From: a bacterium
GTDB taxonomy: Bacteria; Actinomycetota; Acidimicrobiia; Acidimicrobiales; CATQHL01
Assembly (NCBI GenBank): GCA_026713745.1
Contig: JAPONU010000075.1
Location: 1 to 20,678, forward strand
Direction of reading: 5' to 3'
Length of the DNA: 20,678 nucleotides
The position numbers were made by a program, and so were the translations under genes. This document shows, piece after piece, positions 1-8,784 of the stretch (within the stretch, counting starts at the first letter, position 1; each line of letters begins with the position of its first letter). Under the pieces are notes generated by a model. It made no database searches, was not told the origin of the DNA, and saw only the letters and a program-made list of their open reading frames with translations.

Positions 1-410
1 CCCTCGATGGCGTGGGTGGCGTGGCCGTGGGCGATGTCCAGCACCAGCACGTCGGCACCCGCGGCGACGCAACCCTTGGCGCGTTCCATCATGTCGTGGT
101 CGGTGCCGACGGCGACACCCACCAGAAGATCCTCACCTGCCGCCTTCACCTTCTCGACCTCGGTGGCGTGGGCGAATGTGGGCAGGAACCGGTGGATGAT
201 GCCGATGCCGCCCAACCGCGCCAGAGCGATCGCCATCTCCGATTCGCAGACGGTGTCCATGTTGGCCGCCACGATCGGCAGGTCGAGCGTGATGTGGCGC
301 GACAGGCGGGTGGCGAGACTCACCTGCCCGCGAGAACGCACCCGCGACCGGCGCGGCACCAGCAGCACGTCGTCATAGGTGAGCCCGATGCGTACGTCGT
401 CCAGCGGCAT
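1..410 (-). CDS. IMP dehydrogenase/GMP reductase family protein, N-terminal part (runs off the window)
   Basis: The reverse-strand frame starts at ATG 410 and is open to the window edge, giving 136 residues of the N-terminal half of a TIM-barrel IMPDH/GMPR enzyme. The opening GLTYDDVLLVPRRS and the VAANMDTV block are the classic IMPDH/GMPR start, and GADVLVLDIAHGHATH matches the barrel strand ahead of the catalytic loop. The step from GGIGIIHR directly to VGVAVG leaves no room for the CBS (Bateman) pair that most bacterial IMPDHs carry between these blocks, so this is a CBS-less form. Such enzymes either oxidise IMP to XMP or reduce GMP to IMP. The catalytic Cys loop that would help decide lies outside the window. 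GAGGG lies just upstream as a Shine-Dalgarno sequence. The polyprenyl synthase gene ends 65 bp upstream on the same strand, so they may be co-transcribed. The family is secure; the exact reaction is not. Confidence 0.9.
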   Translation of the reverse strand, partial: MPLDDVRIGLTYDDVLLVPRRSRVRSRGQVSLATRLSRHITLDLPIVAANMDTVCESEMAIALARLGGIGIIHRFLPTFAHATEVEKVKAAGEDLLVGVAVGTDHDMMERAKGCVAAGADVLVLDIAHGHATHAIE

Positions 411-475
411 GGGAACCCTCCGGCTGTGCGGTCGGAACAATCAGGCGGTCGGCGGGGGCGGGTAACTGCGGCCGG

Positions 476-1516
476 TCACCGCTGGAGACCACTGTGCCAG
501 TCTGCCACGCCGACGGCCCCGTCCGAGGCGTCGGGAGAGCCCACTCGGCCGAGCAGATGCTCGGCGGCGGCGCGCAGGGCGGCGGCCGCAGGGGTGTCCG
601 GCAATTCGGTCAGAGCCGCAGCGGCTCGATCCGCCCACACCGAGGCCGCAGCGAATGCCTCCGGGACGCCCGGTCCGGCGCGGATGATCCCGCGTGCCAG
701 AGCGCTTTCCTCGGGACTCAGACCGGGCCCCAGGATCGAACGCAGGCGGGCCCCGTCGGAGGATCGGACCGCCAGCAACACCGGCAGGGTGTAGTTGCCC
801 TCCCGGAGGTCGTGGCCCGCGGGCTTGCCGAGCTCTTCGTCACTGGAGATCACGTCGAGGATGTCGTCGATGATCTGGAACGCCATCCCGTAGCTGTGCC
901 CGAACTCCGAGAGCGCCTCGGTGAGCGGCGCGGGATGCCCCGCCACGATCGCTCCCACCCGGCACGAGGCGGCGAGCAGCGACGCCGTCTTGCCGCTCAC
1001 GGACAGCTCGTAGTTCTGCACCGACCGATCGCAGTTGTAGGTGTCCTGGTACTCGCGGATCTGCCCCTCGCAGAGCTTCCCGATGGTGGCGGCCAGCAGT
1101 TCGGCCACCTCGGTCCCGAGCGAGGCGGCGAGTTGGCTGGCGCGAGCCAGCAGGAAATCACCCGCCAGGATCGCCGTGGCGTTGCCCCAGGTGGCGTTCA
1201 CGCTCGACACGTTGCGTCGCGTGGTGGCACCGTCGATCACGTCGTCGTGGTACAGCGACCCCATGTGCACGAGCTCGACGGCCACCGCACCGCCAATCAC
1301 GTCGTCGGCACAACTCCGGCCCTGCGGATCGGCAATCCCCGCCGAAGCGATCGCCAGGCCCGGCCGGATGCGCTTACCGCCCGCGTCGATGAGATGGCGA
1401 GCCACGGTGGACAGGAAATCCAGGTCGGAGCAAACCTCGGCTCGCAGCCGAAGTTCCACGTGGGCCAGGTCCGTGCTGAGGCTGGGCAGCACGAGTTCCG
1501 GGGCGATCGTTGTCAC
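476..1516 (-). CDS. Long-chain polyprenyl diphosphate synthase (heptaprenyl/octaprenyl type)
   Basis: A 346-residue trans-prenyltransferase that condenses isopentenyl diphosphate onto an allylic primer, most likely to make the menaquinone side chain. Family motifs are all present: GGKRIRP at residues 46-52, the first Asp-rich motif HDDVIDGATTRR (DDVID 91-95), the K-T pair near 176-177 in SGKTASLL, and the second Asp-rich motif IDDILD (217-221), followed by K231 and the D..EG block. The length and the small residues just before the first DDxxD fit a long-chain product rather than FPP or GGPP. The start is GTG 1516. The open frame extends far upstream through the clpC antisense strand, but family similarity begins only here, and no clear Shine-Dalgarno sequence is visible. 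It diverges from clpC across about 126 bp and precedes the IMPDH-like gene on the same strand. Chain length cannot be fixed from sequence alone. Confidence 0.93.
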   Translation of the reverse strand: MTTIAPELVLPSLSTDLAHVELRLRAEVCSDLDFLSTVARHLIDAGGKRIRPGLAIASAGIADPQGRSCADDVIGGAVAVELVHMGSLYHDDVIDGATTRRNVSSVNATWGNATAILAGDFLLARASQLAASLGTEVAELLAATIGKLCEGQIREYQDTYNCDRSVQNYELSVSGKTASLLAASCRVGAIVAGHPAPLTEALSEFGHSYGMAFQIIDDILDVISSDEELGKPAGHDLREGNYTLPVLLAVRSSDGARLRSILGPGLSPEESALARGIIRAGPGVPEAFAAASVWADRAAAALTELPDTPAAAALRAAAEHLLGRVGSPDASDGAVGVADWHSGLQR

Positions 1517-1642
1517 GCTGCGAGGATAAGCCCGGATACCCCGGCAGGGGCCTCGCCTGTACACTTGGAATGCCCGCGCCGGCGGCGTTGTTGGTCCTGG
1601 CCAACCCACAGAGCACCGACGTGTCGACAGCAGGAGAAGCCG

Positions 1643-4183
<2,541 letters not shown>

Positions 4184-4185
4184 CC

Positions 4186-6543
4186 GTGCGACCTTGGCAC
4201 GGGCTTGCCGGCAGCGCCGGCAGCCTGCACGCTCGCCCGCCGGCCCGCGACGCCCGCGCGGGTGGCCGCAGCACGCGGCGCCTGCTGCTCGCGCTCACCC
4301 TGGCAGGATCCCTGCTGGTGGCATCCGCCTGCGAGGTGGGCGTGGGCGTGGACATCGACGTGGCCGAGAACGGCTCGGGCACCGTGGAGGTGGGGGTGAG
4401 TCTCGACCGGGCCGCCGCCGACGCGCTCGGCGACCTCGCCACCCGACTGGACCTAGCGGACCTTGCACTCGCCGGCTGGGATGTCACCGGGCCGACCCGC
4501 GAGGCCGACAACCTGCTGTGGGTCCGGGCCTCGAAGCGCTTCGGGAGCGCCGAGGAGCTTCCGTCGATCCTGGCGGAGATCGCCGGACCGGAGGTCTTCG
4601 GGGGATTCCAGTTGCGCCGCCGGGCCGAATTCGCCGAGCAGACCTGGGAAGTCGCCGGCCGGGTCGACCCCGCCGCGGCGCTGCCGGAACTGTTCGACAC
4701 CCTGGCGTTCAACGAGGGGCTGGGAGAGCGGGTGCGGGGTGCCGTCGGTGACTATGGCGGCGACATACCGCTGTATGGGCTGACCATCAGCCTGAACATC
4801 GATCTGCCGGGTGACCTGCGCAGCGGCGGCGGAAACTTCACCTGGACGGCTCTCACCGCGGACTCATCGGCTGACAGGGCGACTGCGGTGCGCATGACCG
4901 CGCACAAGGAGAACACCACCGCCAAGACGCTGCGGCTCGTGGGGCTCGCGGCGGCGGCGCTGTTCGTGCTGGCAATGCTGCTGAACGTGTTGGGGTGGTG
5001 GTACATCAGGCGCCTCCGCAAGCGCAGGGCCGGCGCCCTCATGGCCAAGGCCGACAGCGAGCAGATTCCCGCCGTCGCCACCGGGACCGGCGACGACGGC
5101 GCCGCGATCACGACCGGGGCGGCCGGCCCGCTGGGCTCGGTTGACACCGGCGTCGATTGGACGGCACCACCCGAGGACGCGGCAGGGACCGCGGTCGTCG
5201 GCGACGACGTCGACTGGGCCAACCTCACCACTGCGGAGTACGACGACCTGTCCGGCGACTTCGAGGACCTGTCCGGGGACTTCGAGGACCTCCCAACACG
5301 GCCTGCAACACCGCCAGGGTCACCAAGCGACTTCGAGGACCTGTCCGGGGACTTCGAAGACCTCCCAACACGGCCTGCAACACCGCCAGGGTCACCAAGC
5401 GACTTCGAGGACCTGTCCGGGGACTTCGAAGACCTCCCCGGCGAAATCGAGGACCTGTCCGGCGACTTCGAGGACCTCCCCGGAGTCCCCGAGGACGAAG
5501 ATCTGGCCCCAACCGGCACCGCCGCCTCCACCGCCGACTGGACCGCGTCGCTCGAGGAGAGTCCCACCGCCGGCCACGAGACCGACGCCGTGACCGCGAC
5601 TGCCGGAGAGCCCGCGCCAGAAGCCGCCGTCGAGGCGGAGCCGCCGAAGGAGCCGGAGGCCGCCGACGAGCCCGAAGAGCCCGCCGGCCGGCCGGCGGGA
5701 GGCGAGCCCGATGCAGACGGGACTCCGAACGAGGACGAGCCCGGAGAGATCGAAGAACTCCCTCCGGAACCTGAACCGGAGACGGACGATGCCGGCGAAC
5801 CCGATGCCCACGAACCGGGCGCCGACGAACCCGATGCCGGCGAACCGGGCGCCGACGAACCCGATGCTGCTGCGGTCCCGGCACCCGCCTCCACGTCGGA
5901 CTCACCTGGGCCCACCGCTACTTCCCGAGTTCTGCGGCTGGTGGTGATCGGCGGCTGGGGCGTGCTGTTCCAGCCGGCCGATCCGGTCGGCGAGCTGTTG
6001 ATCCCGTTCGTTCGCCAGGCCGGCGCAACCGCCTCGCACGCCGAGATCCGTGAGTTGTACCGCCTGGCCACCCTCGGTCGCCTCACCCCCGATCAGCTGT
6101 GGGCGTCCTGCGGCCTCACGGGCGAGCCGACTTGGACCCACGGGCCCTACACGGGCCGGATGTCGGTGAGCGCCGGCGCAGCCGAATTCGTGCGCTCACT
6201 CCTCCGCCGGCGCATCGGGGTGGCCTGTGTCACCAACGACGTGTCCGAGTGGTCGTGGCGCCTGCGGGCATGGACGGGTTTCGAGGCGCTGTCGCCGTGG
6301 GTCGTCAGCAGCGACATCGGGATCCGCAAACCCGACCCGGGAGTGTTCGAGATGCTGCGCCGGGTGTCGGAGATCCCCTTCGCCAGCTGCCTGGTCATCG
6401 ACAACGATGTCCGCACGCTCGACGCGGCGCGCTCGCTGGGCATGTCGACCGGGCTCTTCGGGGTGCCGCCTGCGGAGGCGTCCCCCGCCGGGATCACCCA
6501 CCGCGCCGTCGGCGATTTCACGGACCTGCTGCGCCGGACCTGA
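4186..6543 (+). CDS. LppM-like lipoprotein/membrane domain fused through acidic repeats to a HAD-like domain lacking the nucleophile
   Basis: A 785-residue protein without a stop between very different parts. Residues 1-49 resemble a lipoprotein signal: Arg-rich n-region, hydrophobic core, and VASAC with Cys49 as candidate lipidated residue. Residues about 50-245 resemble the LppM/DUF3153 ectodomain. Residues about 251-274 form a transmembrane helix followed by basic RRLRKRR, so the rest should be cytoplasmic. Residues about 358-433 are DFEDLSG-type repeats, then a long Pro/Glu/Asp-rich linker. Residues about 581-750 resemble a HAD hydrolase: motif II VTND (Thr683), motif III Lys715 in IRKPDP, motif IV IDND (Asp739, Asp741). 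Motif I, normally FDxGGVL, reads VVIGGWGVLF (586-595), so the nucleophilic Asp is Gly589. The start is GTG 4186, two bases after clpC, with GAGGAG somewhat far upstream (about 17 bp). No better in-frame start is seen. The domain fold calls are from motifs; the role is unknown. Confidence 0.75.
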   Translation: MRPWHGLAGSAGSLHARPPARDARAGGRSTRRLLLALTLAGSLLVASACEVGVGVDIDVAENGSGTVEVGVSLDRAAADALGDLATRLDLADLALAGWDVTGPTREADNLLWVRASKRFGSAEELPSILAEIAGPEVFGGFQLRRRAEFAEQTWEVAGRVDPAAALPELFDTLAFNEGLGERVRGAVGDYGGDIPLYGLTISLNIDLPGDLRSGGGNFTWTALTADSSADRATAVRMTAHKENTTAKTLRLVGLAAAALFVLAMLLNVLGWWYIRRLRKRRAGALMAKADSEQIPAVATGTGDDGAAITTGAAGPLGSVDTGVDWTAPPEDAAGTAVVGDDVDWANLTTAEYDDLSGDFEDLSGDFEDLPTRPATPPGSPSDFEDLSGDFEDLPTRPATPPGSPSDFEDLSGDFEDLPGEIEDLSGDFEDLPGVPEDEDLAPTGTAASTADWTASLEESPTAGHETDAVTATAGEPAPEAAVEAEPPKEPEAADEPEEPAGRPAGGEPDADGTPNEDEPGEIEELPPEPEPETDDAGEPDAHEPGADEPDAGEPGADEPDAAAVPAPASTSDSPGPTATSRVLRLVVIGGWGVLFQPADPVGELLIPFVRQAGATASHAEIRELYRLATLGRLTPDQLWASCGLTGEPTWTHGPYTGRMSVSAGAAEFVRSLLRRRIGVACVTNDVSEWSWRLRAWTGFEALSPWVVSSDIGIRKPDPGVFEMLRRVSEIPFASCLVIDNDVRTLDAARSLGMSTGLFGVPPAEASPAGITHRAVGDFTDLLRRT
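5245..5484 (+). repeat. In-frame 72-bp tandem repeat coding for DFEDLSGDFEDLP...
   Basis: Two 72-bp copies, 5257-5328 and 5329-5400, differ at a single base (a GAG versus GAA Glu codon). A third copy is partial (5401-5436), and shorter DLSGDFEDLP pieces flank both sides. The unit is a multiple of three, so copy-number change alters linker length without breaking the frame. Near identity points to recent duplication. The encoded stretch is strongly acidic and predicted disordered, on the cytoplasmic side of the membrane helix of the host gene. Confidence 0.93.
5811..5870 (+). repeat. 30-bp tandem duplication in the acidic linker (EPGADEPDA units)
   Basis: Positions 5811-5840 and 5841-5870 are 30-bp copies differing at two adjacent bases (CA versus GG). 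Each encodes a decapeptide rich in Asp, Glu and Pro. It is a second, independent expansion in the same linker as the 72-bp repeat, again in frame. Confidence 0.85.
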
Positions 6544-6561
6544 CCCGCCGGCTGCTGCGGC

Positions 6562-7305
6562 TCAGTCCCCGGCGTCTCCGGCCCGCCAGAGGGTGGCGGG
6601 CCGGCCACCCCGCTCACCGGGCGTGACACGGCGCTCGGTCGGCGTGAGGTATCCCTTGCGCTGCGTGACCTTGCGCTGGAAGTTCCCGGAGTCGAGTTCG
6701 GTCTGCAGGATCGCCTCGTAGACCTCCCGCAGTTCCCGGATGGTGAACTCGGGTGGGCAGAAGCCGACCGCCACGTCGCTCGTGTCGAGTTCGGCGCGCA
6801 GCCTGGCCACGGCATCGCCCACGATCCGGCGGTGGTCGAACGCCAGCGGGAGGCGGTCACTCTGCACGTCGGCCACCGGCACCAGCTCGGCGTGCGCCGC
6901 GTCGCTCCCGCCCCGGGGCACCTCGCTGAGCCGTGCCACGACCGCCCCGTAGGCCACGGTCACCACCCGCATCCGGGGGTCTCGGTCCGGCTGCCCATAG
7001 GCGCCGAGTTGCAGCAGGCGACTGCGGTCCTGACCAATGCCCGTCTCCTCGAGCAGTTCCCGGGCCGCAGCGTCGGCCAGGTCCTCGTCCGGCTGGACGA
7101 AGCCGCCCGGCAGGGCCCATGCCCCGGCGTAGGGCGGGTGGCCGCGCTGGATCAGCAGCACCTTCAACTGACGCTCCACAACCGTCAGCAGCACGACGTC
7201 GACCGTCACGGCGAATGGCGCGAAGACACCGGGGTCATAGCCCTCAGGCCGGGGCTCGGGCGGACGGGGGTCGGGCGAGGGGCGGTCCTTGCTCACGGTC
7301 CTCAT
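6562..7305 (-). CDS. Nudix hydrolase with C-terminal winged-helix domain (NrtR-type)
   Basis: A 247-residue protein. An N-terminal Nudix domain carries a complete Nudix box (Gly68, Glu74, REL-EETGI at 82-90: GX5EX7REUXEEXGU). The C-terminal part (about 185-245, from FTIRELREVYEAIL through QRKVTQRKGYLTPT to GRPATLWR) matches the winged-helix domain of the NrtR family, regulators of NAD metabolism whose Nudix domain senses ADP-ribose or related nucleotides. Many NrtR regulators have a degenerate Nudix box; here it is intact, so the protein could also hydrolyse ADP-ribose-like substrates. It is divergent from an ADP-ribosylglycohydrolase gene, and the shared control region holds two inverted repeats that could be its operators. 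The start is ATG 7305; the in-frame GTG 9 bp inside, preceded by AGGATGAGG, is an alternative. The Nudix/NrtR-like call is firm; regulator versus plain hydrolase is inferred. Confidence 0.88.
   Translation of the reverse strand: MRTVSKDRPSPDPRPPEPRPEGYDPGVFAPFAVTVDVVLLTVVERQLKVLLIQRGHPPYAGAWALPGGFVQPDEDLADAAARELLEETGIGQDRSRLLQLGAYGQPDRDPRMRVVTVAYGAVVARLSEVPRGGSDAAHAELVPVADVQSDRLPLAFDHRRIVGDAVARLRAELDTSDVAVGFCPPEFTIRELREVYEAILQTELDSGNFQRKVTQRKGYLTPTERRVTPGERGGRPATLWRAGDAGD
6578..6604. terminator. Strong GC hairpin between convergent genes (possible terminator)
   Basis: A perfect 11-bp stem, CCGGCCCGCCA and its complement, encloses a 5-base loop. It lies 35 bp past the stop of the rightward fusion gene, but inside the last codons of the leftward Nudix gene (the GRPATLWRAG region). 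No T-tract follows, so it would be an intrinsic hairpin of the T-less kind proposed for high-GC bacteria. It could simply reflect codon constraints. Confidence 0.35.
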
Positions 7306-7319
7306 CCTAGCAATTGGTG

Positions 7320-7331
7320 TTGTCTTGACAA
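7320..7331. promoter_or_regulatory. Inverted repeat TTGTC-TT-GACAA, candidate operator over the -35 box
   Basis: A perfect 5-bp inverted repeat with a 2-bp spacer overlaps the -35 hexamer of the rightward promoter and lies 15 bp upstream of the leftward Nudix ATG. Its GTC/GAC half-sites resemble those of the second repeat at 7353-7363. Assignment to the adjacent NrtR-like protein is inference. Confidence 0.4.
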
Positions 7332-7354
7332 TTACCGCTCCGTAGTGTTATCGT
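7325..7354 (+). promoter_or_regulatory. Sigma-70-type promoter for the ADP-ribosylglycohydrolase operon
   Basis: TTGACA at 7325-7330 is a perfect -35 box. TATCGT at 7349-7354, after an 18-bp spacer, is a 4/6 match to the -10 consensus (TTATCG at 17 bp is the alternative). Transcription would start near 7361, about 66 bp before the ATG. The surrounding 50 bp are AT-richer than anything nearby. Confidence 0.6.
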
Positions 7355-7363
7355 CATAGTGAC
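7353..7363. promoter_or_regulatory. Inverted repeat GTCA-TAG-TGAC, candidate second operator
   Basis: A perfect 4-bp inverted repeat with a 3-bp spacer overlaps the end of the -10 region and the likely transcription start. Its centre is about 32.5 bp from the centre of the 7320-7331 repeat, roughly three helical turns, so two dimers could sit on one face of the DNA and block the promoter. Ownership by the adjacent NrtR-like regulator is inferred from position. Confidence 0.4.
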
Positions 7364-7426
7364 AAGAACCGGGCGGACGGGAGGCCGTTCAAGCCGCGTC
7401 GCCGCCCTCTCGACGAAGGAGGAGCC

Positions 7427-8728
7427 ATGAACCAGATGCCCGACACCACCAACCCGGAAACACCCGGGGGCATGTACCTGAGCGCCGGTGCCACCGACAG
7501 GGCCGTCGGGGCGGTCGTCGGCTCGGCGGTGGGCGACGCCCTCGGTGCCTTCTACGAGACCACCTACCCGCGGTCCGACGAGAAGATCGTCATGCGGCCC
7601 GGCGGCGGCTTCGACCGTCGCCGGGCGCTGGGAGGCTGGACCGACGACACCTCCATGACCCTCGGCGTGCTCGACGCGCTGGCCGCCGGCTACGCCGAGG
7701 CAGCCGACGCCGACCCCCACCGGGACGAGTCCTGCGACGGGGGTGCCCCCGATGAGTACCGGGTTCCGCCCGCAATCGACGTGCCCGCCATGGCGGCCAA
7801 CTTCCTGCGCTGGTACCGGGGCGGGCCGCCCGACGTCGGCAACCAGACCGCCAGGATCCTGGGCGCGGCCGCCGGACCAGGTGATGTGGCCGATGTGGCC
7901 CGCCGGTTCAGCGAGAGGAATCCCCGGTCGGCCGGCAACGGCGCGCTGATGCGCACCAGCGCGGTGGCGCTGAGCGGCTACCACGACGATGAGGTTGCGC
8001 CCCTGGCGGCGAGTGTGGCCGCCCTGACCCATCCCCACCCCGACTCGGTCGCCGCCTGCGTTCTCTGGACCACTGCCGTCAATTGCGCCATCCACGACCG
8101 CTGGCACGACTTCCGGAACGACGGCGAGGACGACACGGCCGACGACCTGCGCGCCGGGGGGCCCTTTTTCGCCGAGGCCGTCCGCTCCGGCCTGTGGTTC
8201 CTGCCCGACGAGTCGCGCCGGCGGCGCTGGGAGGGAATCATCGACGCCGCCCTGGCCTGCCCCGACGCCGCCGAGGCCCGCCGGCTGTTCACCCCCAACG
8301 GCTGGGTGGTGACCGCCTTCAGCGCGGCGCTCTGGGCGGTCGTCGCCACGCCGGTGCACTCGCCCACCCAACACTTCCGTGACGCCCTGGTGGCGGCGGT
8401 GCGCGTCGGTCACGACACCGACACCGTGGCCGCCATCGCCGGCGGCCTGCTCGGCGCCCGCTGGGGCCTGGCCGCCATAGATGACGAGTGGACCCGCCAC
8501 CTCCACGGCGACCGGGTGCGAGGCGAAACCGTCACCGGCGCCGAACTGGCCACCGTCGCATTACAGGCATTCGACTGCACGATTCAGAGGCTCCTCGCAG
8601 GCCGGAGAGCATACTGGAATGATTTTTTTGAACAGCCGGAGGTGCTGACCCGGGAAACGATCCGTCACGGCAAGGAACTGGAAGCGTGGACACGGCAATG
8701 CGAAGAGGCCGGCGTCTTCGACCACTGA
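7427..8728 (+). CDS. ADP-ribosylglycohydrolase (ARH/DraG family)
   Basis: A 433-residue member of the ARH/DraG family, di-metal enzymes that remove ADP-ribose from proteins, nucleic acids or small molecules. Family landmarks are in order: GSAVGDALGA near the N-terminus, GGWTDDT (69-75; Thr72-Asp73-Asp74 are metal ligands), GNGALMR (170-176), the HPHPDS block, and GHDTDT (328-333; Asp330 and Asp332-Thr333 complete the metal site). All key residues are present, so activity is expected; the substrate is unknown. The last 60 residues (from LLAGRRAYWN) extend past the usual core. The ATG has a very strong Shine-Dalgarno sequence, AAGGAGGAG at 7416-7424. The SNF2 gene follows 56 bp later on the same strand, so the promoter at 7325 may drive the helicases too. 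Free ADP-ribose released here could be the ligand of the divergent Nudix/NrtR protein. Confidence 0.92.
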   Translation: MNQMPDTTNPETPGGMYLSAGATDRAVGAVVGSAVGDALGAFYETTYPRSDEKIVMRPGGGFDRRRALGGWTDDTSMTLGVLDALAAGYAEAADADPHRDESCDGGAPDEYRVPPAIDVPAMAANFLRWYRGGPPDVGNQTARILGAAAGPGDVADVARRFSERNPRSAGNGALMRTSAVALSGYHDDEVAPLAASVAALTHPHPDSVAACVLWTTAVNCAIHDRWHDFRNDGEDDTADDLRAGGPFFAEAVRSGLWFLPDESRRRRWEGIIDAALACPDAAEARRLFTPNGWVVTAFSAALWAVVATPVHSPTQHFRDALVAAVRVGHDTDTVAAIAGGLLGARWGLAAIDDEWTRHLHGDRVRGETVTGAELATVALQAFDCTIQRLLAGRRAYWNDFFEQPEVLTRETIRHGKELEAWTRQCEEAGVFDH

Positions 8729-8784
8729 TTCGTGTACGAAGCATGGGAAGTCGAACGAGGGCGGACTCGGACGAAGACTCGAAC

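Noticed and set aside
1517..1642. TACACT at 1560-1565 as a clpC -10 box
   Set aside because: No matching -35 hexamer at a usable distance.
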